From the NCBI GenBank assembly GCA_963772975.1, contig CAVYZH010000011.1, positions 62,001 to 126,000 on the forward strand: DNA of 64,000 nt, read 5' to 3'. This DNA comes from AC-32 sp963772975 (GTDB lineage: Bacteria; Actinomycetota; Thermoleophilia; Gaiellales; Gaiellaceae). Below the pieces are notes generated by a model. The model was not told the origin of the DNA. It did not search any database and worked only from the letters and a program-made list of their open reading frames with translations. This document shows positions 57,461 through 64,000 of the stretch, in pieces (the stretch's first letter is position 1; every line of letters begins with the position of its first letter). The position numbers and the translations under genes are program-made.

Positions 57461-60400
57461 ATGCTCGTGCCCGTGCCCGAAGGGGGGACGCTCCGGTGTG
57501 TGCTGCTCGCGCTCGCGGCTGCAGCATTCGTGCTGCTGCCCGCGTCAACGGCCTCGAGCACGCCCAACCCGATGTCGGTCACGATCGCGGGCGACCTCCA
57601 GTCGGCGCTGGGGTGCGCCAGCGACTGGGACCCGACCTGCGCTGCCACGCACTTGACGTACGACGCGGCCGACGACGTCTGGCAAGGGACCTTTTCGCTC
57701 CCGACGGGGAGCTACCAGTACAAGGCGGCGCTCAACGACTCATGGGACGAGAACTACGGCCTCCACGCGGCGGCCGGCGGCGCGAACATCCCGCTCGCCG
57801 CGCCCGGCGGTGCGGTGAAGTTCTATTACGACCACAAGACCCATTGGATCACGGACAACGTGAGCACGCAGATCCCGGTCGCGGTGGGCAGCTTCCAGTC
57901 GGAGCTCGGTTGCCCGGGCGACTGGCAGCCGGACTGCCTGCGCTCGTGGCTCGAGGATCCGGACGGCGACGGCACCGCGACGTTCGAGACGACGGCGCTG
58001 CCCGCAGGCTCGTACGAGGCCAAAGTGGCGGTCGACGAGAGCTGGGACGTGAACTACGGCGCCGGCGGCGTACCAGGCGGCGCGAACATCCCGCTCACGG
58101 TTCCGTACGACCACGCGCCGGTGACGTTCAGCTACGACGCGGCGACGCACGTGCTCACTGTGAGCGCGCCGATCTCGCACGGCGACCTCTCGCACTTCGA
58201 CCTCGCGCGCAAGGACTGCCTCGGCACCGCGCGCAACACGAAGTCGAAGGTCTGGTACACCGTCGCGAACGGCGTCCTGAGCGACACGTACTACCCGACC
58301 GTCGACAACACCAACGTCGAGACCCTGCAGTACGAGGTCAGCGAAGGCTCGACCTTCATCGACCTGCAGACGCGCGACATGACCTACATGGCCGAGGCTC
58401 TGCCGGACTCCGGCGGCATGGCGTGTCGGATCATGGCGACGGCGAAGAGCGGCAAATACCGGATCGTCACCGACTACGTCACCGACCCGGGCCGGAACAC
58501 GGTGCTCATGCACGTGACGTTCCTCCCGCAGGACCCGAGTTCCCGGCTGTACGTGCGCTTCGACGCGACGGTCAACGGCAACGGCGGCGGCGGTCAGGGG
58601 AACGGCGGCGGCGACTCTGCCACCGTCGACACCTCGACTGGGCATCCGGTGCTCGTCTCGTACGACACCAATACGACGACCAACGCGGCGAACCGCGACT
58701 ACGCCCAGCCCGTCTACGCGGCGCTCGACGGGCCGCTCGCGAACGGCTCGAGCGGGCTCGTCGGCTCACCGGACGACTCAATCGACAGCACGACCACGGA
58801 CGTCACGAACGGCAACGTCGTACAGCACGCGCGCGTCCTCGTCGGGGGCGACGGCACCGCGACGCTCGCGCTCGGCTTCGGCGCGTCGCAGAGCCAGGCC
58901 GTGGGTGCGGCCGAGGGCTCGCTCGGCGCGAAGTTCGACGAGACGCTCCGCGAGTACGGGAAGGGCTGGAAGCGCTACGACGACTCACTGAACAAGCCGC
59001 CGAAGAAGCTCCAAGGGCTCGACGGCAATACCGTCGACGGGCTCGCCGACAAGTACTACCTGAGCGCGAACGTGACCAAGGCGTCCGAGGACAAAACCTT
59101 CCCCGGCGCCATCGTCGCGAGCCTCGCGTCACCGTGGGGCCAGGCGATCTCGGCCGGCGATCCGCAGAACACGTACTTCGGCTCCTACCGCGAGGTGTTT
59201 GCCCGCGATCTTTACGAGGCATGGACCGGACTGCTCGCCGACGGCGACCTCGCGACCGCGAAGGACGCAACGCTGTTCCTGCTCGAGCGCCAGCAGCTTC
59301 CCGACGGCTCGATGCCTCGCAACAGCCTCGTCAACGGCAAGACCGCCCCGGACTCGTTCAATACGCAGCTCGACGAGTGCGCGTATCCGCTCCTGATGGC
59401 GTACCAGCTCGGGCTGACCGGCGCGTCGCTGTACAAGAACCACATCAAGCCGGCGGCGAATTTCGTCGCCTCGCACGGGCCCTCCTTCGGCCCGGAGCGC
59501 TGGGAGGAGCAGGGCGGGTACTCGCCGTCGACGATCGCGGCAGAGATCGCGGGCCTCGTCGCTGCGGCCCAGATCGCCCAGGTCAACGGCGACCCCGTCT
59601 CGGCGGCCGTGTGGCTCGGCGTGGCCGACGATTACCAGCGCTCGATCAAGGGCTGGACGGTCACGACGAACGGGCCGCTCGGCAACGGGCGCTACTTCAT
59701 CAGGCTCTCGAAGACTGGCGACCCGAACGCGGCGATCTCCTACAACCTCGGCAACGGCGGCCCGACGCTCGACCAGCGGCAGGTGATCGACGCCGGCTTC
59801 CTCGAGCTCGTCCGGCTCGGCGAGCTCCCGGCGAGCGACCCGGACGTCCTCGCGTCGCTTCCGGTCGTCGACTCGACAATCGAGACCGACACCACGAGCG
59901 GGCCCGGGTGGCATCGCTACAACGGCGACGGTTACGGCGACGGCAAGGACGACGGCCATCCGTGGGCGCCGTCGAACAAGGGCACCGGCCACCTCTGGCC
60001 GGTGCTGTCGGCCGAGCGCAGCGAGCAGGATCTCGCGACCGGCGACAAGGGAACCGCAGCCTCGCTCCTCCTCGGGATGCAGAAGTTCGCCTCGGGCGTA
60101 GGCCTCATACCCGAGCAGGACTGGGAGCTACCCGACCTCGCGGCGTCGCCGTTCGGCACGGATCCGACGATCGCCTCGATCGGCTTCCAGAACGGCCGCC
60201 CGGCCGGGTCGGCGGCGCCGCTGACGTGGTCGGCGGCGTCGTTCGTGCGGCTCGCGGCCGACCTCGACGCGGGCAAGAACGTCGCGCTGCCGAAGGCGAC
60301 GTTCGACCGTTACGTCAAGCACACGCAGGGCGCGACGGCGCTGACGGTGACGAGCCCGGCCGACAAGAGCGCCGTCTCCGGCTCGCCAGTAACCGTCACC

Positions 60401-61321
60401 GGCACGACCGCTCCGAAGAACAAGGTCTACGTCACCGTGACCAACACCGATCAGAGCTTCGCGACGACCACAGCGTCGACGACCGCGGCGTCAGATGGCT
60501 CGTTCAGCCTGAACGCAGCGATCTCCGGTGGCACGACCGTGCTGAACATCGTCGCGGTCAGCCCGAACGGCGCGACCGCGCACGCGATGCGCACGGTTGT
60601 CTGGGACCTCGTGCAGGGCACGCTGCTCATCGACGTGACCGATCCCAACGGCGACGACAACGGCCCGGGCACTTACGCCTACCCGACGTCGCCCGACTTC
60701 CACCCCGGCGCCTACGACCTCCAGGACTTCCAGGTCTACGACGCGGGCTCGGACGTCGTCTTCCGCGTCAAGACTCGCGACCTGTCGCCTACCTTCGGAA
60801 GCCCGCTCGGCGCGCAGCTGGTCGACGTCTACGTGCACGAGCCTGGCCCGTCGCCGACCTCGACCGCCGCGTCCTTCCCACAGCGCAACTATTCGATCGC
60901 GCCCGGGTACGCCTGGAGCCGCCTGCTCGAGGTGCAGGGCTTCGGTCAACGCTACGTCGACGCGACCAACGCCAACACCGTCGGCACGATCGCCATCTCG
61001 GCGAACGAGATCTCGCGCTACATCACGTTCCGCGTCTCGAAGGCCTCTCTCGGCGGGACGCCGACATCAGGCTGGTCGTTCACCGTCGTGCTCACCGGGC
61101 AGGACGGCTTCAGCGCCGACCAGGCGCGCGGCTTCCAGCCGACGCCCCAGGACTTCCAGTTCGGCGTCTGCGCTCCCGGCGGAAGCGACCCGCTGTGCGG
61201 CGTCGATCCGAACCAGGTGCCGAAGGCGCTCGACGTGATTCCGCCCCCGGGTGTGGACCAGGCCACCGAGCTCAACCCCTTGCTCGGCCCGGTCGTGCTG
61301 CAGGGCGTCATGATGCCGTAA
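57461..61321 (+). CDS. Secreted GH15 glucoamylase/glucodextranase, multidomain
   Basis: A 1286-residue exported enzyme. After a signal segment (LLALAAAAFVLLPAS, cut near residue 30) come two X25-type repeats (SVTIAGDLQSALGCASDWDP and VAVGSFQSELGCPGDWQPDC), found in pullulanase-type amylases; a glucodextranase N-like beta domain; and a GH15 catalytic domain with the acid in RWEEQGGYSPSTIAAEIAGL (about 680) and the base in GLIPEQDWEL (about 884). A Big-like domain (VTSPADKSAVSGSPVTVTGT) and a C-terminal domain (LIDVTDPNGDDNGPGTYAYP) end it. It would release glucose from starch- or dextran-like glucans. It is the only gene between the two ssrA-like repeats. Confidence 0.88.
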   Translation: MLVPVPEGGTLRCVLLALAAAAFVLLPASTASSTPNPMSVTIAGDLQSALGCASDWDPTCAATHLTYDAADDVWQGTFSLPTGSYQYKAALNDSWDENYGLHAAAGGANIPLAAPGGAVKFYYDHKTHWITDNVSTQIPVAVGSFQSELGCPGDWQPDCLRSWLEDPDGDGTATFETTALPAGSYEAKVAVDESWDVNYGAGGVPGGANIPLTVPYDHAPVTFSYDAATHVLTVSAPISHGDLSHFDLARKDCLGTARNTKSKVWYTVANGVLSDTYYPTVDNTNVETLQYEVSEGSTFIDLQTRDMTYMAEALPDSGGMACRIMATAKSGKYRIVTDYVTDPGRNTVLMHVTFLPQDPSSRLYVRFDATVNGNGGGGQGNGGGDSATVDTSTGHPVLVSYDTNTTTNAANRDYAQPVYAALDGPLANGSSGLVGSPDDSIDSTTTDVTNGNVVQHARVLVGGDGTATLALGFGASQSQAVGAAEGSLGAKFDETLREYGKGWKRYDDSLNKPPKKLQGLDGNTVDGLADKYYLSANVTKASEDKTFPGAIVASLASPWGQAISAGDPQNTYFGSYREVFARDLYEAWTGLLADGDLATAKDATLFLLERQQLPDGSMPRNSLVNGKTAPDSFNTQLDECAYPLLMAYQLGLTGASLYKNHIKPAANFVASHGPSFGPERWEEQGGYSPSTIAAEIAGLVAAAQIAQVNGDPVSAAVWLGVADDYQRSIKGWTVTTNGPLGNGRYFIRLSKTGDPNAAISYNLGNGGPTLDQRQVIDAGFLELVRLGELPASDPDVLASLPVVDSTIETDTTSGPGWHRYNGDGYGDGKDDGHPWAPSNKGTGHLWPVLSAERSEQDLATGDKGTAASLLLGMQKFASGVGLIPEQDWELPDLAASPFGTDPTIASIGFQNGRPAGSAAPLTWSAASFVRLAADLDAGKNVALPKATFDRYVKHTQGATALTVTSPADKSAVSGSPVTVTGTTAPKNKVYVTVTNTDQSFATTTASTTAASDGSFSLNAAISGGTTVLNIVAVSPNGATAHAMRTVVWDLVQGTLLIDVTDPNGDDNGPGTYAYPTSPDFHPGAYDLQDFQVYDAGSDVVFRVKTRDLSPTFGSPLGAQLVDVYVHEPGPSPTSTAASFPQRNYSIAPGYAWSRLLEVQGFGQRYVDATNANTVGTIAISANEISRYITFRVSKASLGGTPTSGWSFTVVLTGQDGFSADQARGFQPTPQDFQFGVCAPGGSDPLCGVDPNQVPKALDVIPPPGVDQATELNPLLGPVVLQGVMMP

Positions 61322-61350
61322 CACTCGTAAGCAGCGGCTCGCACCGTCGC

Positions 61351-61392
61351 CGACTGAAATCTTGCGCGGGTTCGATTCCCGCCGTCTCGATC
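61351..61392 (+). repeat. ssrA-3'-end-like repeat, right copy (candidate att site)
   Basis: The same 14-base arm CGACTGAAATCTTG, then CGCGGGTTCGATTCCCGCCG with T and G substitutions before ATC (26 of 28 to ssrA). It begins 30 bases after the glucoamylase stop and would be the outer right junction of a tandem array. Confidence 0.75.
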
Positions 61393-61441
61393 GGTTGGTC
61401 GAGCGACATACGGATCGCGGCGGTCGTGAGACACTCCCGCT

Positions 61442-61738
61442 GTGCAGCGTCTGGTGCTAACGGCGAGGCTCCGCCAGGGAGCGCGCGAACGCGCCCTCGA
61501 GCTCGCCGCCACGATGCCTGATCAGAGTACGCGCGGTTTCGAGCGGTTCAGCGTCTACCTCTCCGAATTCGAGGTCATCTTTCTGGTGGAGGGGCCGAAC
61601 GCCGAGTCGCTCGTGCGCGAGGTCTTCAACGATCCCGTCCGGTCGACCGAGATCGGCCCGTGGCTACCCCTCTTCGACGGGCCGCTCCACCGCGCGGACG
61701 AGGTCTACCACTGGTCGAGCGTCGCGCGCGAGCGATGA
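61442..61738 (+). CDS. Hypothetical protein coupled to the multicopper oxidase
   Basis: A 98-residue protein from GTG 61442 (QRLVLTARLRQGARERALELA) containing FSVYLSEFEVIFLVEGPNAE and a Trp/Pro-rich end (EIGPWLPLFDGPLHRADEVYHW). Alternating strands and a short helix suggest a small ferredoxin-like (dimeric alpha-beta barrel) fold; I do not recognise the family. Its stop overlaps the oxidase ATG (ATGA), so both are probably translated together. Confidence 0.65.
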   Translation: MQRLVLTARLRQGARERALELAATMPDQSTRGFERFSVYLSEFEVIFLVEGPNAESLVREVFNDPVRSTEIGPWLPLFDGPLHRADEVYHWSSVARER

Positions 61739-63510
61739 GGCGAGCAGTCACCCCGCCGATCGAGCCGTTCGTCGATCCGCTTCCGTTCCCGTCACGACTC
61801 GTCGCGGCGGAGCACGACGGCCGGCTGACCGTGCGCATCCGCGCCGGCGAGCACCGGTTCCACCGTGACCTTCCCGCCTCGAACGTCTGGGGATTCGAAG
61901 GGACGTTTCCGGGCCCGACGATCGAGGCCGAGCGCGGGCAGCCGGTCACGGTCGAGTGGCGGAACGAGCTGGAGGGCACCTTCCCCGTCTCTGCCACCGT
62001 TGCGCCCGAGGCGACCGACGCCGACGGTGTGCCCGTGCAGTGCGTTCCGGGCTTGAGTGGCGGCGAGCCAGACCGCCACGCTGCCGGGCTGACGGGCCAG
62101 ACCGTCGTCCACCTGCACGGCGGCCTCACGCCCGCCTCATTCGACGGCTGGGCCGAGAACATCTTTGCCCCGGGCCAGCCTGCCCGCTTCCACTACCCGA
62201 TGGACCAGCGGGCGGCGCTCCTCTGGTACCACGACCACGTGATGGGCATCACCAAGTACGACGTCTACGCGGGACTCGCGGGACTCTGGATCGTGCGTGA
62301 TGACCGCGAGCGAGACATCGGGCTGCCGGAAGGCCCGCCGTTCGAGGTGCCGTTGCTGCTTCAGGACCGCAACTTCGACCTCGACGAGCAAGGGCGGCTG
62401 ACCGGCCGGCTCGTCCACAAGACCGACCCGGACGTGATGGAGGCCTTCCCGCCGTTCACGGTCGTGAACGGCAAGGTCTGGCCGGTCCTCGACGTCCAGC
62501 CTGCGACGTACCGCTTCCGTGTGCTGAACGGCTCCAACGCCCGGACGTACCGACTGGTGCTGCTGCGGGAGGGAACTCCGGAGCTCGAGCGGATGACGCA
62601 GATCGGTACCGACCACGGGCTCCTCCGCACCGCGGTGCCCGTGCCCACGGACGGGCTCGTGCTCGCGTCGGCCGAGCGTGCTGACCTGCTCGTCGACTTC
62701 TCCGACCTCCCGCCCGGGAGCGAGCTGACGGTGCTCAACACCGCCGCTGCGCCGTTCGACGGCTCCTCCTTTCCGGCCGCAGACGCCGAACGTGCCGCAG
62801 ACCTCGAGGGCCTGCTTCCCTATCCGCAGGTGCTCCGCTTCCGCGTCGACGGCGAGGCGGGGAGCCGCCGACCGACTCCACGGGAGCTGGCGACCGACTT
62901 CGAGCCCTCAGCCGCGGAGGCCCTCGCCGGCGCCCGTCGGCGGGCGATCGCGCTGGTCGAGCGCGAGCTCGACGGCGAGGCGAACATGCTGACGATGCGG
63001 GAGCTCGCGCTTGCTGCCGACGCTGACGACGGGCCGCAGGTGACCGTGACCGACGACGGCGAAGTCACGCGTTACCGCGTCGTCGCAGCCCACTTCGAGG
63101 ACACGACGACGTTCTTCCCGATGCTCGGCCAGTACGAGGTCTGGCAGCTGATCAACCTGACCGGCGACACCCATCCGATCCATCTCCACCTCGACCCGTT
63201 TCAGATCCTCGCGCGCCGGCCGATCCGTTACCTGATCGCGGACGGCGGCATCGGCGAGCGCGAGCTCGCGGCGACCGTCACGCTCGAGCGCGACCCGGAA
63301 GACGTGCTCGACCATGCGATCGACGAGAACGAACGAGGGCTCAAGGACACCGTGCGGGTCAATCCCAACGAGATCGTCGAGATCGCCGTCCGCTTCACCG
63401 CCTACAGCGGCCGGTACATGTACCACTGCCACATCCTCGAACACGAAGACCGCGACATGATGCGACCATTCGTGACGATGGCTCCAGAGCTGATGCCGTT
63501 CATGGCCTGA
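61735..63510 (+). CDS. Multicopper oxidase, CotA/phenoxazinone synthase-like
   Basis: A 591-residue three-cupredoxin oxidase. The four copper-binding segments are present in order: VVHLHGGLTP (about 125-130), LWYHDHVMGIT (about 162-168), THPIHLHLDPF (about 478-484) and YMYHCHILEHEDRDMM (about 562-573, with the type 1 His, Cys, His and Met). The domain around NVWGFEGTFPGPTIEAERGQ fits the CotA branch. No signal or Tat sequence is visible at ATG 61735, so it may be intracellular. It would oxidise phenolics, bilirubin-like compounds or metals with O2. A longer N-terminus from 61660 is unlikely since it overlaps the upstream gene. Confidence 0.9.
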   Translation: MRRAVTPPIEPFVDPLPFPSRLVAAEHDGRLTVRIRAGEHRFHRDLPASNVWGFEGTFPGPTIEAERGQPVTVEWRNELEGTFPVSATVAPEATDADGVPVQCVPGLSGGEPDRHAAGLTGQTVVHLHGGLTPASFDGWAENIFAPGQPARFHYPMDQRAALLWYHDHVMGITKYDVYAGLAGLWIVRDDRERDIGLPEGPPFEVPLLLQDRNFDLDEQGRLTGRLVHKTDPDVMEAFPPFTVVNGKVWPVLDVQPATYRFRVLNGSNARTYRLVLLREGTPELERMTQIGTDHGLLRTAVPVPTDGLVLASAERADLLVDFSDLPPGSELTVLNTAAAPFDGSSFPAADAERAADLEGLLPYPQVLRFRVDGEAGSRRPTPRELATDFEPSAAEALAGARRRAIALVERELDGEANMLTMRELALAADADDGPQVTVTDDGEVTRYRVVAAHFEDTTTFFPMLGQYEVWQLINLTGDTHPIHLHLDPFQILARRPIRYLIADGGIGERELAATVTLERDPEDVLDHAIDENERGLKDTVRVNPNEIVEIAVRFTAYSGRYMYHCHILEHEDRDMMRPFVTMAPELMPFMA

Positions 63511-63524
63511 CGCGGAGGGCAGCA

Positions 63525-64000
63525 GTGGAAGCGAATCGGCTGATCGACCTGACGACCACGCTCGAGCAGGTCAGCGTTCCGGCGGCGATCGTCGACCGCC
63601 AAGGGACGGTGACGTGGAGCAACGAGGCGGCGCGGGACGTGTTCGGCGACCGGGTCGGGCAGCCGTTTGTCTCGGTGGTCGCACCGGAGTACGTCGAGCT
63701 CGTCCAGCGGCAGCTCGAGCGGAAGCTCAGCGGCGAGCCGATGACCGACTACCAGGCCGAGGTCATCACCGCCGACGGCACGAGGCGCCGTGCCGAGATC
63801 AGCTCAGTCCTCATTCCGGGCGGAGACGTCTGTCACGCCGTGTTCGGCCTCGCCGTCCTGGGTCGACCACGGCCGGCCGCTGCCGCGTCGGTTCGGTTGA
63901 CGCCCCGCCAGAACGACGTTCTCCAGCTGCTCGGCCAGGGCGCATCGACAGAGGACATCGCCTCGATGCTCCACCTGAGCAAGGAGACGGTGCGGAATCA
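63525..64000 (+). CDS. PAS-LuxR transcriptional regulator (partial, runs off the window)
   Basis: GTG 63525 opens a frame still open at the window end (158 codons). Residues about 10-115 form a PAS domain (VPAAIVDRQGTVTWSNEAAR, YQAEVITADGTRRRAEISSV); from about 125 comes a LuxR helix-turn-helix (LTPRQNDVLQLLGQGASTED, then HLSKETVRN). No receiver domain is present, so the PAS domain is the likely sensor. It starts 14 bases after the multicopper oxidase on the same strand and may regulate it. Confidence 0.85.
   Translation, partial: MEANRLIDLTTTLEQVSVPAAIVDRQGTVTWSNEAARDVFGDRVGQPFVSVVAPEYVELVQRQLERKLSGEPMTDYQAEVITADGTRRRAEISSVLIPGGDVCHAVFGLAVLGRPRPAAAASVRLTPRQNDVLQLLGQGASTEDIASMLHLSKETVRN

Noticed and set aside
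42216..61350. An integrase or transposase for the proposed islands
   Set aside because: No tyrosine or serine recombinase motifs, DDE transposase or IS-type terminal repeats were seen in any frame.
57343..61392. tRNA genes at the GGTTCGATTCC repeats
   Set aside because: Only a T-arm-like sequence and a 3' end are present; no acceptor 5' strand, D-arm or anticodon arm can be found upstream of either copy.

Overview
The window is high-GC DNA with dense, mostly co-directional, short-overlap genes (ATGA, GTGA and TAGTG junctions) and many GTG/TTG starts. The order wecA-atpI-atpBEFHAG, the block hpf-secA-prfB-ftsE-ftsX-(rnr)-smpB-ssrA, an LCP protein and MerR and anti-sigma genes point to an actinobacterium. 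A deep-branching class such as Thermoleophilia is my inference from overall gene content, not a search result. Many starts look leaderless: a TANNNT hexamer lies 6-9 bases before the start codon.

Layout. 1-2.7 kb: end of upp, then wecA, convergent with a hydrolase/ArsR pair. 2.8-8.0 kb: F1Fo ATP synthase genes (AtpZ-like, atpI, B, E, F, H, A, G). 8.0-15.3 kb: a degenerate second copy of the atpG 3' end, a complete peptide-type ABC importer, a small membrane protein and a zinc-finger anti-sigma-like protein. These separate atpD-atpC (15.5-17.4 kb) from the rest of the ATP synthase cluster. 17.5-28.1 kb: methyl-cycle genes (metH with a one-base frameshift, ahcY) mixed with envelope and sugar-nucleotide genes (LCP, ugd, two nucleotidyltransferases, a cupin isomerase). 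28.2-38 kb: comF, hpf, secA, prfB (with the classic programmed +1 frameshift), ftsEX, a ribonuclease R-type gene and smpB. 38.1-42.2 kb: two acetyltransferase genes (the upstream one broken by a 4-base duplication), a PAS/GAF histidine kinase and the tmRNA gene ssrA.

42.2-61.4 kb looks accessory. The ssrA 3' end recurs, imperfectly, at 57.36 and 61.37 kb, and those two copies also share a 14-base left arm that ssrA lacks. This fits two related elements integrated in tandem at ssrA, later decayed, with no integrase left. Inside are an isochorismatase and aldehyde dehydrogenase bracketed by imperfect direct repeats; several broken genes (LtrA-like, DHA2 transporter, flavoprotein stub, exporter, a DUF4239-like tail); msrA; an epoxide hydrolase; an alpha-oxoamine synthase overlapping a membrane GGDEF-EAL protein; an MFS transporter; and a secreted GH15 glucoamylase alone between the last two repeats. 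The right end has a multicopper oxidase with a small partner and a truncated PAS-LuxR regulator.

Limits: no alignments, folding or searches could be run. Family names rest on motifs read by eye. Several frameshifts could be assembly errors rather than real mutations.
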